A stretch of 64,000 nt of DNA. Origin: Streptomonospora nanhaiensis. GTDB taxonomy: Bacteria; Actinomycetota; Actinomycetes; Streptosporangiales; Streptosporangiaceae. Below the pieces are notes generated by a model that was not told the origin of the DNA, ran no database searches, and saw only the letters and a list, made by a program, of their open reading frames with translations. Positions within the stretch are counted from its first letter, which is position 1; every line of letters starts with the position of its first letter. This document shows, in pieces, positions 41,870 to 50,712 of this stretch. The position numbers and the translations under genes are program-made. The DNA lies in assembly GCF_013410565.1 (NCBI RefSeq), contig NZ_JACCFO010000001.1, positions 6,014,001-6,078,000 of the forward strand, written 5' to 3'.

Positions 41870-43571
41870 TCACGGCGTGGGGATCATCCACGGCAGCAGG
41901 TGGGCCTGCACGAGGGTGAGCAGCCCGACCACGGCGGTCAGCAGCACCGACCAGCCGAACGTCTGGCGCAGCAGCACCGACTCCTTGCCGCTCTGCCCGA
42001 TCGCGGTGGCGCCCACCGACAGGTTCTGCGGCGAGATCATCTTGCCCATCACGCCGCCGGTGGTGTTGGCCGAGCCGGCCAGCACCGGGTTGACGTCCAG
42101 CTGCTGGGCCGAGACGACCTGCATGGGGCCGAACAGGCTGTTGGACGAGGCGTCGGAGCCGGTGAGGAAGACCCCCAGCCAGCCCACGAACGCGGCGAAG
42201 AACGGGAACAGCACGCCGGTGGTGGCCAGGGCCAGCCCCAGGGTGGAGGTGGCGCCGGAGTAGTTCATGACGTGCGCGATGGCCAGGATCATGGTGATGG
42301 TGGCCAGCGCCCAGCGCATCTGCACGGCCGTCTCCCAGTAGACCCGGGCCAGCGTGCGCACCGAGGCGCCCATCACCAGCCCGGCGATCACCGAGGCGAC
42401 CAGTGCCACCGTGCCGGCCGAGTACAGCAGGTCCAGGCTCAGTTCGGCGGGGTAGGGGGTGTCCTCGGCGGTGATCGGCGGGACGCGCACGACCTCCTCG
42501 TGCAGGCCGGGCCAGGGGACGACCACGGTGGCGGCCTGCAGCCAGGCGGTGACGTCCGCCCACGGCGGCAGGTTCTCGAAGATGCTGCCGACGCGGGAGA
42601 CGAAGATGACCGCGATCAGGAATCAGGTAGGGGGTCCAGGCGCGCACGCCCCGGTGCTCGGGCTCAGCGCCCTCGGCGCCGGCCGCCTCGGGCCGGGCGT
42701 CGTCGGCCGGCTCGCCCTCGAAGCGCCACACCGTCGTGGGCCGCCAGAACCGGGTCAGCCCCCACAGCGCCCCCATGGAGGCCAGGGCCGAGACCACGTC
42801 GACCAGGCTGGGACCGAGGTAGTTGGCCACCAGGAACTGGGTGACGGCGAAGGTGCCGCCGGTGGCCAGCAGCGCCGGCCACACCTCCAGGGTGCGCCGC
42901 CAGCCCGCCAGGACCGCGACCAGCAGCGCCGGGACCACCAGCGACAGCAGCGGCAGCTGGCGCCCGGCCATGGCCGAGAACAGCTCCGTCGCGGTCTCGG
43001 GGTCGGTGTCCATCAGGGGCCCGGCCACCGTGCCCAGCACGATCAGCGGGTTGCCCAGGCCGCCGAAGGCCACCGGTGCGGTGTTGGCCAGCAGCGCCAG
43101 CACCACGGCCTTGATCGGCTGGAAGCCCAGGGCGGCCATCATGGCGGCGGTGATGGCGATCGGCGAGCCGCCGCCGGCCACGCCCTCCAGCAGCGCGCCG
43201 AATCCGAAGGCGATGAGCAGCGCCTGGAGCCGGCGGTCGGGGTTGAAGCCCGAAAGCGCGCGGCGGATGCTCTCGAAGCGGCCGGTGGCCACGGTGACGT
43301 TGTGGAAGTAGACGGCGTTGAACGCGATCCAGGCGATAGGCCAGATGCCGAACACCAGGCCCAGCACCGTGCTGGAGGCCAGCAGGTCGACAGGCATGCG
43401 GTAGGCGGCGAAGGCGACGACGACCGCGGTGCCCAGGCCCAGGGCGGCCGAGAGGTGGGCCGAGCGGCGGAAGGCGCCGAGGGCGAGCAGCAGGACGACG
43501 ATGGGGAGTGCGGCGACGATCGCGGAGAGCCACAGGGGCCCGACCGGGTGGTAGTTCTGGACCCAACCCAT
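41870..43571 (-). pseudogene. lldP: L-lactate permease, interrupted by a +1 frameshift
   Basis: The first part (43571 to about 42625) encodes typical LldP segments such as LEGVAGGGSPIAITAAMMAALG and NTAPVAFGGLGNP. After RAWTPYLI the frame shifts. The rest continues in another minus-strand frame to the stop at 41870, with NTTGGVMGKMISPQNLSVG and LLTLVQAHLLPWMIPTP. The plus strand reads GATCAGGAATCAGG at 42615-42628, where GATCAGGATCAGG would restore the frame, so one extra A (42621 or 42622) is the cause. It is either a fresh mutation or a sequencing error. Functional copies import L-lactate or glycolate. Confidence 0.85.
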
Positions 43572-43790
43572 AGCGGAACCTCGAAGGGGAGTCGGTGCGC
43601 GGCGGGGCGCTTCAGGGGGTGAGGGGGGTGGCGCGCCGTGCGGCGGCGGCGCCGGCGCGCGGGGGCGCGGCGCGGTGCGCGTGGCGGCACGGGGTGGCGC
43701 GCAAGGCGCCGGGAGCGGGCCGCGGCGGGGCGGTGCCCGCGGGTGCGGGCGCCGCCCGCGCGGGGGAGCGCGGGACGCTGCGGCGGTGTG

Positions 43791-44588
43791 TCAGCCGGCG
43801 GCGGGCACGTGGCCCAGGCGGCGCGAGAGCGCGGCGGCGGTCTCGGCCACGAGCGGGCCGAGTTCGTCGACGCGCATCAGCACGCGGCCGGCGGGTCCGG
43901 CGATGCTCATGGCGGCGATCGCGGCGCCGGAGCGGTCGCGCACGGCGGCGGCCACGCAGCCGACGTCGGGCTCGTTCTCGATGTTGTCCACGGCCCAGCC
44001 GCGGGCGCGTACCCGGTCCAGTTCGGCCAGCAGTTCGCCGGCGTCGACGATGGTGTTGGGTGTGCGCCGGGCCAGCGGCAGGGCGCGGACGCGCTCGGCG
44101 GCCTCGTGGCGCGGCAGCGCGGCCAGCCACGCCTTGCCCAGGCTGGTGGCGTGCAGGGGGCGGCGCCCGCCGAGGCCGGCGCTGGGCGCGACCGAGCTGG
44201 GCCCCTGCTCCCGCGCGACGTAGAGCATGGAGTCGTCATCGGGGATCGCCAGGTACACGGTCTCGCGCGTGCGCTGGGCGAGGTCCACCATGACCGGCGG
44301 CGCCACCCGGAACAGGTCGGCCGAGGACAGCGCCTTCACGCCGAGGTCGACCAGGCGCACGCCCAGCCGGATGCGCCCCGTGGCGGGGTCGGCCTCCAGG
44401 TAGCCCAGTTCCTTGAGCGTGTTGACGGTGCGGTAGGTGGCGCTGCGGCTCAGCCCCAGCGCCCGTGCGACGGCGTTGGTGCTGACGTCCCCGTGCGCGC
44501 CCACGTGCTCCATGATCGCGAGGCCCCGCTCCAGGGTGCCCCGCCCCGCCATGCCCCGCGCGGTCTCCGTCACGCCCATCTCCTCCAT
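43791..44588 (-). CDS. IclR-family regulator, probable regulator of the uronate genes
   Basis: About 265 residues. The N-terminal winged helix (LERGLAIMEHVGAHGDVSTN, ALGLSRSATYRTVNTLKELG) and the C-terminal effector domain (ATSLGKAWLAALP and AAAVRDRSG) match IclR proteins. KdgR-type members of this family repress uronate catabolism. The kduI and kduD genes next to it fit that. A motif shared by its own promoter and that of kduI supports autoregulation. ATG 44588 or ATG 44579 could be the start; neither has ideal ribosome spacing. Confidence 0.88.
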   Translation of the reverse strand: MEEMGVTETARGMAGRGTLERGLAIMEHVGAHGDVSTNAVARALGLSRSATYRTVNTLKELGYLEADPATGRIRLGVRLVDLGVKALSSADLFRVAPPVMVDLAQRTRETVYLAIPDDDSMLYVAREQGPSSVAPSAGLGGRRPLHATSLGKAWLAALPRHEAAERVRALPLARRTPNTIVDAGELLAELDRVRARGWAVDNIENEPDVGCVAAAVRDRSGAAIAAMSIAGPAGRVLMRVDELGPLVAETAAALSRRLGHVPAAG

Positions 44589-44636
44589 CGGGAGACGAGT
44601 GTACTGACTGCTGACCCGGCATTGTGTCCCGCCTAT

Positions 44637-44663
44637 CGGTACATTGTCTCTTTCAACGGGAAG
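44637..44663. promoter_or_regulatory. Candidate IclR/KdgR operator upstream of the iclR gene
   Basis: The 27-base element begins CGGTACAT, has GTC at positions 10-12 and CGGGA at positions 21-25. Eighteen of 27 positions match the element at 46472-46498 in front of kduI. It lies about 50 bases upstream of the regulator start. Confidence 0.5.
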
Positions 44664-44821
44664 AGGGTAAGCCGAGTCACATCGCAGTGGCAAGGAGGGG
44701 AGGCGGGGGAATCGCGCCGGACGGGCTGCGGGGCTGCTGGGCGGGGCGTGCCGCGGGCACGCCGAGGGCCCGGCGGGCGCGGGGGCCGGCCGGGCCGGGG
44801 CGGAGGGGGTGCGGGGAGGGG

Positions 44822-45610
44822 CTAGCGGGCCAGCCACCCCCCGTCGACGGCGAGCACGTGGCCGGCCATGTAGTCCGAACCGGGGCCGGCGAGGAACACC
44901 ACGGCGGCGGCCAGGTCCTCGGGGCGGCCCCAGCGGCCCGCCGGGATGCGCGCCTCGATGGCGGCCGAGCGCTCGGGGTCGGCGCGCAGCGGCGCGGTGT
45001 TGGCGGTGGCGAAGTAGCCCGGCGCCAGCGCGTTGACCTGGACCCCGTGCGGCGCCCACTCGTTGGCCAGGGCCTTGGTGACGCCGACGACGGCGTGCTT
45101 GCTGGCGGCGTAGCCCACGACGTTGATGCCGCCCTGGAAGGACAGCAGCGAGGCGATGTTGACGACCTTGCCCGCACCGCGCTCCAGCATGGGGCGGCCG
45201 ACCTCGCGGGTCAGGGCGAACAGCGACTCCAGGTTGACGTCGAGCACCGCGCGGAAGTCCTCGTCGGCGTGCTCGCTCGCGGGCGCGCGCCGGATGATGC
45301 CGGCGTTGTTGACCAGGATGTCGACCCGGTGCCGGGTGAGCAGGTCGCGCGCCGCCGCGGCCACGCGCCCGGGGTCGGCGAGGTCGACGGACTCCTCCCA
45401 GGCGCGCCGGCCGGCCGCCTCGACGTCGGCGCGCGCGTCGGACATGTCGCCGCCGTGGCCCAGCAGCACCACGTCGGCGCCCGCCCGGGCCAGCCCGGCC
45501 GCCGCGGCCCGGCCCAGGCCGGTGCGCGCGCCGGTGACCAGGGCGGTCCGCCCCTCCAGGGAGAACATCGCGGCCAGCCCCTCGGCCGGCGCCGGTGCCG
45601 CCGCGCTCAT
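44822..45610 (-). CDS. kduD: 2-dehydro-3-deoxy-D-gluconate/2-deoxy-D-gluconate 3-dehydrogenase-type SDR
   Basis: The 262-residue SDR has TGARTGLGRAAAAGLA for cofactor binding, NNAGIIRRAPASEH, and GYAASKHAVVGVTKALANEW with YxxxK. It ends HVLAVDGGWLAR, all as in KduD. KduD reduces 2,5-diketo-3-deoxygluconate after KduI isomerisation in pectin and glycosaminoglycan breakdown. Its ATG overlaps the kduI stop by four bases (ATGA), so the pair is translationally coupled. Confidence 0.9.
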   Translation of the reverse strand: MSAAAPAPAEGLAAMFSLEGRTALVTGARTGLGRAAAAGLARAGADVVLLGHGGDMSDARADVEAAGRRAWEESVDLADPGRVAAAARDLLTRHRVDILVNNAGIIRRAPASEHADEDFRAVLDVNLESLFALTREVGRPMLERGAGKVVNIASLLSFQGGINVVGYAASKHAVVGVTKALANEWAPHGVQVNALAPGYFATANTAPLRADPERSAAIEARIPAGRWGRPEDLAAAVVFLAGPGSDYMAGHVLAVDGGWLAR

Positions 45611-46437
45611 CGCAGCTCGTCCATCGCGACGTGGTCCATGTCGGCGAAGTCGTAGTTCTCGCCGGCCATCGCCCACACGAAGGAGTAGTTGGCCGTGCCC
45701 GCGCCGCTGTGCATGGACCAGCTGGGCGAGATGACGGCCTCGCGGTCGGCGACCACCAGGTGGCGGCTCTCCTCGGGGCGGCCCATCAGGTGCAGGACGC
45801 GGTCGTCGGGGCCGAGGTCGAAGTAGAGGTAGCACTCGGTGCGCCGCACGTGGGTGTGGGCGGGCATGGTGTTCCAGACGCTGCCGGGGGCCAGCGCCGT
45901 GTAGCCCATCATGAGCTGGCAGCTGCGCACCGTGGTGCCGTCGACGTACTTGCGCAGGGTGCGGACGTTGGCGTTGTCGGGGCTGCCCAGCTCGACGCCC
46001 TCGACGTCGGACTCGCGCACGAGGACGGCGGGGTGGGCCTGGTGGGCGGGGGTGGAGAAGAGGTAGAGGCGGGCGGGGTCGGCGGGGTCGGCCGAGGACA
46101 GCGCGATCTCGCGGGTGCCCATGCCGAGGTAGACGAGGTCGCGCGGCCCCAGGTCGAACTCGGCGCCGTCGGCGGTGACCGTGCCGCGCCCGCCGGTGCA
46201 GAAGACCGCCAGCTCGCGCCGCTCGGCGAAGTAGGCCGTGCGCAGCGGGTCGTAGGCCCCCAGGCGCAGCGGCTCCGCTAGCGGCACCGCCCCGCCCAGC
46301 ACCACCCGGTCCTGGTGGCTGTAGGTCAGCCGCAGCTCGCCGGGCGTGAACATGCCCTGCACCAGGTAGCGCCGGCGCAGCTCGTCGGTGCCGTAGTGGC
46401 GGGCGTCGTCGGGATTGGTGGCGAAGCGGACGTCCAT
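45607..46437 (-). CDS. kduI: 5-dehydro-4-deoxy-D-glucuronate isomerase
   Basis: The 276-residue cupin protein carries TMPAHTHVRRTECYLYF, containing the metal-binding His, His and Glu, and ends in the family-typical NYSFVWAMAGENYDFADMD. KduI converts 5-keto-4-deoxyuronate from unsaturated uronates to 2,5-diketo-3-deoxygluconate. AAGGAGAAGG lies about 5 bases before ATG 46437, which sets the start. It is first in the two-gene operon with kduD. No kdgK, kdgA or polysaccharide lyase is in the window. Confidence 0.93.
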   Translation of the reverse strand: MDVRFATNPDDARHYGTDELRRRYLVQGMFTPGELRLTYSHQDRVVLGGAVPLAEPLRLGAYDPLRTAYFAERRELAVFCTGGRGTVTADGAEFDLGPRDLVYLGMGTREIALSSADPADPARLYLFSTPAHQAHPAVLVRESDVEGVELGSPDNANVRTLRKYVDGTTVRSCQLMMGYTALAPGSVWNTMPAHTHVRRTECYLYFDLGPDDRVLHLMGRPEESRHLVVADREAVISPSWSMHSGAGTANYSFVWAMAGENYDFADMDHVAMDELR

Positions 46438-46471
46438 GCCTTCTCCTTCGGTCCCCGTGTGTACCGATGAA

Positions 46472-46498
46472 CGGTACATGGTCCCAGTTTTCGGGACA
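46472..46498. promoter_or_regulatory. Candidate IclR/KdgR operator upstream of kduI
   Basis: CGGTACAT at its start, GTC at positions 10-12 and CGGGA at positions 21-25 match the element before the iclR gene. A dyad GTACCG-5-CGGTAC (46461-46477) overlaps it. It lies 35-61 bases upstream of the kduI start. Confidence 0.5.
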
Positions 46499-46606
46499 AA
46501 GCTATCACCCGAACCGCGATCCGTCGGCGGTTCACCGCCGACGGCGGGGGTGGGCGGGGTGGCCGGGGGTCACGCCAGGGCGGAGAAGGCGCCGAACTCC
46601 GCCCGG

Positions 46607-47515
46607 TCAGCGGGGGACGGCGGAGCCGCGCAGCATGCGGTGGTCGCTCCAGACCACGTCGCTCACCGTCGCGGGGCCCGGCGACCAGCCGGCGGTGTCG
46701 AAGTAGAGGTAGTCGATCGCCAGGGTGGCGGCCTCGAACGGGTAGGCCGGGCCGTAGGTGGGCGCGGCACCCGCGTCGGCGGCCACCGCTCCCGCGTGCA
46801 GGCCGGCGGCGTAGCCGTCGGCGGAGGTGGTGTTGAGGTCGGCGCCGACGACGACGCGGTAGCCCCGCGCGACGGCGGCGTCGATCCGCTCGCCCAGCTG
46901 CCGGGCGTACCAGGTGCGCAGTGAGCCGTCGGGATCCACGCCGCTGTGCACGAAGTGCGCGGAGCAGGCCAGCGTCCGCGACGTGTCGTCCACCAGGCAG
47001 GCGGCGCCCTGCGTGGCGGGGGAGCCGGGGTCGGGCGGGTCGAACTCCATGCCCGCGACGCGGACGCGGCCGCCGGGGCCGGACTTCTTGACGGCGACGG
47101 CCGTGCCGGCGAGTTCGGGCTGCACCGAGCCCGGGCCGTTGGGAATCCCGCACCGGATGAACTCGCCGGTCCGCACGTCGCGCGCCGGCCGGAAGTACAC
47201 CCCCCAGTCGGTGCCCAGGCGCTTGCGCAGCGGCGCCACGTGCGAGACCGCGCAGACCTCCTGGAGCATGATGTAGGCCAGGTCCGGGTCGGTCAGCGCC
47301 TGCCCGGCGGCGGCCGCCGCCTTCAGCGCCGGGTCGGTGCGGCCGGGGCAGTGCTCGGCCGTGCCGCACAGGTTCCACGTCAGGGCCGACCGCGCCTGGG
47401 GGCGCGGCGGAGCGGCCTCGGCGCCCGCCGTCGTTGTGCCCGCCGGTGTGATCGACAGGCCGAGCAGCAGCGCTGCGCCGGCGAGGACGGCGGCGGCGTA
47501 CCGGGCCAACCGCAT
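46607..47515 (-). CDS. Secreted endonuclease/exonuclease/phosphatase-fold protein
   Basis: The 302-residue protein has a Sec-type signal (ARYAAAVLAGAALLLGLSIT) with a cleavage region near AGAEAA. The mature fold belongs to the EEP family: LTWNLCG, LQEVC with the metal-binding Glu, VVVGADLNTT with the Asp-x-Asn motif, and a final WSDHRM with Asp-His. These are the catalytic landmarks of DNase I-like phosphodiesterases. The substrate could be nucleic acid or phospholipid. AAGGAGG lies 8 bases before ATG 47515. Confidence 0.87.
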   Translation of the reverse strand: MRLARYAAAVLAGAALLLGLSITPAGTTTAGAEAAPPRPQARSALTWNLCGTAEHCPGRTDPALKAAAAAGQALTDPDLAYIMLQEVCAVSHVAPLRKRLGTDWGVYFRPARDVRTGEFIRCGIPNGPGSVQPELAGTAVAVKKSGPGGRVRVAGMEFDPPDPGSPATQGAACLVDDTSRTLACSAHFVHSGVDPDGSLRTWYARQLGERIDAAVARGYRVVVGADLNTTSADGYAAGLHAGAVAADAGAAPTYGPAYPFEAATLAIDYLYFDTAGWSPGPATVSDVVWSDHRMLRGSAVPR

Positions 47516-47907
47516 CGGCTGGGCCTCCTTGAGGGGGGCGAGGGGCGTCGGGGTGAAGGGCGCGGGGGAGCCGGTGGCACGGCGCGGGCGGACCCGCGGG
47601 GGCGGGCCGCCGGGTCGGGGCAGGGCGGGGCGGGTCCGGCGGGGGCGGGGCCCGTGGGCGCGCGCCGCGTCGCGTCGCGGAGCGGAGGCGGGCGGCACGG
47701 CCCCGGCGCGGGGCAGGAGCGGGGGCCGCGGGACCGGGGGACGCGCCCCACCGCACGAAGTCGACCGGAACAGCGGCGAGGGGGCGCGCGCGGTCCACGA
47801 TAACCGCATAATCCCAGGTAGAGGGACATCACCCCCACCGATCTCACAACACACCCCCGTGACCCGGCCCACTCCGGGCGCCGTCCGGGGGAGTGGGCGG
47901 CGGTGGG
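47516..47907. promoter_or_regulatory. 392-base gap upstream of the secreted phosphodiesterase gene
   Basis: Most of this gap is G-rich. A less GC-rich patch at about 47796-47816 (ACGATAACCGCATAATCCC) could hold a promoter for the minus-strand gene. No coding frame or RNA is convincing. Confidence 0.35.
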
Positions 47908-48561
47908 TCAGTCGGCGGGGGCGGCCATGGCGCACAGGGCCGTGGTGACGGCGGCGAGTTCGGCGGGGTCGTCCAGGACGATCCGGTGCAGGTAGGCGTC
48001 TGCCGCGTGCACCAGGAGGAGCGCGCCGCGCTCGGCCTCGGCGCGGTCGTGTCCGCACCGCGCGAACTCGTCGGCCAGCGCGGCGGCCACCCGGGCATAC
48101 GTCCCCTCCAGCCGCTCCACCGCCTCCCGGGGGCGCGGGGTGTACCGGTACATCAGCCGGTGCAGGCCGGGGCGCTCGCGGTGGACCTCCGCCACGGACT
48201 CCACCAGCGTCCGCACCGCCCGCCGCCGGTCGGGCTCCTCGGCGCGCAGACCCGCGAGCGCGGCCGTCGCCGCGCGCTCGGCGTCCTCCACGTGCCGCTC
48301 GGTGAGCGCGAGCAGCATCGCCTCCTTGTTCGGGAAGTACTGGTAGAGCGTGCCGATGGAGTAGCCCGCCCGCTCGGCGATGCGGTTGGTGGTCGCGTCG
48401 GGCCCCTCGCGGTCGAAAACCTGAGCAGCCGCCTCCAGCAGCACCTCCACCGTGTGCCGGGACCGCTGCTGACGTGGCCGTTTGCGCGGCGCGGAGGCAC
48501 CGTCGCGACCTGCGGAAACGCGACTTGTGGCGCCGGTCGGCCGCTTCGAGACTGCTGGCAT
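47908..48561 (-). CDS. TetR-family transcriptional regulator
   Basis: The 217-residue protein has a standard TetR DNA-binding domain (VEVLLEAAAQVFDREG, TTNRIAERAGYSIGTLYQYF, then PNKEAMLLAL). The helical ligand domain carries ERPGLHRLMYRY. About 25 basic residues precede the first helix. Its ATG overlaps the ATG of the divergent hydrolase by two bases, so at least one message would be leaderless or start elsewhere. It probably represses the hydrolase. Confidence 0.9.
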   Translation of the reverse strand: MPAVSKRPTGATSRVSAGRDGASAPRKRPRQQRSRHTVEVLLEAAAQVFDREGPDATTNRIAERAGYSIGTLYQYFPNKEAMLLALTERHVEDAERAATAALAGLRAEEPDRRRAVRTLVESVAEVHRERPGLHRLMYRYTPRPREAVERLEGTYARVAAALADEFARCGHDRAEAERGALLLVHAADAYLHRIVLDDPAELAAVTTALCAMAAPAD

Positions 48562-49462
48562 GCACGAACGCTACCTGAACGCCCTGCCCGCCGCCCTGCG
48601 GCCCGACCCCCTGCCCAGCCGCGAATCCACGTGGTGGCGCTGGCGCGACACCGACGTCCACGTCGAGCGGGTGGGCGACCCACAGGCGGCGGCCCGCGTC
48701 CTGTTCCTGCACGGGCTGGGCGGGCACGCGGCGGCGATGTGGCCCTACGCCGCGCTGCTGGCCGGGCGCGGCCTGCGCGTCGCAGTGCCCGACCTGCCCG
48801 GGTTCGGCCGGACCCGCGTTCCGCGCCCCGGTGCCGTCCGCTACGCCGACTGGGTCGCGATGGCCTGCGACCTCCTGCGCGCCGAACGCGCGGCGCACGC
48901 GGGCCCGCTGGTGGTCGTGGGCGCCAGCATGGGCGGGATGCTGGCCTACGACGCGGCCACCCGCACCGGCGCGGCGGACCGCGTGGTCGCCACCTGCCTG
49001 CCCGACCCGCGCGACGCGGCGGTGCGGCGGCGTATGGCCCGCTCGCCGCTGCTGAGCGCGGCGGCCCGGCCGGCGCTGCGGGCGGTCGCGGGGCCGCTGG
49101 CGGGGGTGCGCGTGCCGCTGCGGTGGCTGACCAACATGCGCGCCATCAGCAACGAGCCCGGCCTGGCGGACCTGATCGCGGGCGACCGGCGCGGCGGCGG
49201 GAACCGGATGCCGCTGGGCTTCCTGCGCGACCTGCTGGACTCGGCGCCGGCGCTGGAGCCCGAGCGGGCGACGTCGCCGGGGTTCGTCCTGGCGCATCCC
49301 GGGGACGACCGGTGGACTCCGCTGGCGGTCAGCCTGCCGTTCTTCGAGCGCATCGCCGCACCCAAGGAACTCGTCGTCCTGGAGGGGGCGGGCCACTTCC
49401 CCGTGGAGCGGCCCGGGGTGGAGCGGCTGGTGGACGCGGTGGCGGCCGCCGTGCCGCACTGA
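48560..49462 (+). CDS. Alpha/beta hydrolase
   Basis: The 300-residue alpha/beta-hydrolase has the oxyanion segment LFLHGLGGHAAAMW, the nucleophile elbow GASMGG, and the catalytic His region EGAGHFPVERP. These are the features of esterase or peroxidase-like single-domain hydrolases. No ribosome site precedes ATG 48560, consistent with a leaderless message. It is divergent from the TetR gene, which probably controls it. The substrate is unknown. Confidence 0.88.
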   Translation: MHERYLNALPAALRPDPLPSRESTWWRWRDTDVHVERVGDPQAAARVLFLHGLGGHAAAMWPYAALLAGRGLRVAVPDLPGFGRTRVPRPGAVRYADWVAMACDLLRAERAAHAGPLVVVGASMGGMLAYDAATRTGAADRVVATCLPDPRDAAVRRRMARSPLLSAAARPALRAVAGPLAGVRVPLRWLTNMRAISNEPGLADLIAGDRRGGGNRMPLGFLRDLLDSAPALEPERATSPGFVLAHPGDDRWTPLAVSLPFFERIAAPKELVVLEGAGHFPVERPGVERLVDAVAAAVPH

Positions 49463-49646
49463 GGGGGGAGGGGGAGCCCGGCGGGGCGGGGCCGGGGCCG
49501 GCGGGCGGAACGGGCGGGGGAGCGGAACCGGTAGGCGGGACCGCCGGCGGGCCGGAGTCGGCGTTAGCCCGAAGGCCGCCCGGCTGGGTGCCTCACCCCC
49601 AACGGCGGCGGCCGATGAGAAGCGGCGCCCCGCGCGGTCCACCCCT

Positions 49647-49853
49647 GTGACGGCACACGCTGAGAGGGAGACACCATGGACGACACCGCTGGTCGGCCTG
49701 ATGATCGGCGCGCTCATCACCCAGTTCCTGTACTTCGACGGCCAGAACGCGGCGACGCCGGTGATCCTGGGCGTCCTCGCCGCCGTGGTCGCCTGGGGCC
49801 GCCGCGACCGGACCGCCGCCCTGGTCCGCCGGGTGTCCGGCCGCCGGGGGTGA
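49647..49853 (+). CDS. Small membrane protein, 68 residues
   Basis: The frame has two hydrophobic stretches (PLVGLMIGALITQFLYF and PVILGVLAAVVAWG) and a basic tail. The best ribosome site (GAGAGGGAG before ATG 49676) is in a different frame. The protein must therefore start at GTG 49647, or a single-base insertion separates the ATG at 49676 from the hydrophobic frame. The function is unknown. Confidence 0.5.
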   Translation: MTAHAERETPWTTPLVGLMIGALITQFLYFDGQNAATPVILGVLAAVVAWGRRDRTAALVRRVSGRRG

Positions 49854-50007
49854 GCCGCCGTCCGGCGCGGGGGCGGGTTGCGGGCGGCCGCCCCGGCCCA
49901 GCACCCGGCGGGTGAACCGGTACCAGCCCGACCGGCACCGCGGCCGCACCCCGGCGGCTGTGGTAGCGATCGGGGAGCGCCACCGGCCGCTGTGCGAAAG
50001 GACGACC

Positions 50008-50520
50008 ATGACCTCGATCGTGCAGACCGTGAACGAGGAGAGGCGCGAATACGAGGGCGGCGCCTCCCGTCCCACGCGGGCCTACTTCGCGACACTGCTG
50101 ACCTACGGGGGCTGCCTGGCCGCCCTCGCGGGACTGACCCGCCTGCGCGGGCGGACGCTGCCCGACTCCCTGTCGCCGCGGGACCTGTTCCTGATCTCCC
50201 TCTCCACGCACAAGCTCTCGCGCACTCTGGCCAAGGACCCCGTGGCCAGCCCGCTGCGCGCCCCCTTCACCCGCTTCAAGGGCGCGTCGGGCCCGGCGGA
50301 GCTGCACGAGGAGGTGCGCGGAACGGGGGCCCGCCACGCCGTCGGAGAACTCCTCACCTGCCCGTTCTGCCTGGCCCAGTGGGTGGCCACCGCCCATGTC
50401 GCCGGCCTGATCTTCGCTCCCCGCGCCACCCGCCTGGCCGCGGGGACGATGACCGCCGTGGCGTTCTCCGACTGGCTGCAACTGGCCTACGCCTGGCTCC
50501 AGCAGCGCGCCGAGGACTGA
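50008..50520 (+). CDS. DUF1360-family protein
   Basis: The 170-residue protein has the DUF1360 landmarks: FLISLSTHKLSRTLAKDPVA, the CPFC-type motif in ELLTCPFCLAQWVATA, and two or three hydrophobic segments. Similar proteins occur in sporulating bacteria and actinobacteria without a firm function. AAAGGACGACC precedes ATG 50008. Confidence 0.85.
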   Translation: MTSIVQTVNEERREYEGGASRPTRAYFATLLTYGGCLAALAGLTRLRGRTLPDSLSPRDLFLISLSTHKLSRTLAKDPVASPLRAPFTRFKGASGPAELHEEVRGTGARHAVGELLTCPFCLAQWVATAHVAGLIFAPRATRLAAGTMTAVAFSDWLQLAYAWLQQRAED

Positions 50521-50712
50521 ACCGCCCGCACCGCGCCGGCCTCGCGCCGCGCCGAGGACGGAACCCCGGAGCGGCCTGGGGTGCCGCACGGCCGCCGTTC
50601 CGATGGGCCACCGGCGCGGGTGCCCGGCGGACGCCCGCAAACCCGGTGGCGCGCGTTCCGGCGGCGGGACTATCGTGCGCGGAAGGCGGTGTCGAGGCGG
50701 GGATGAGGTGCC

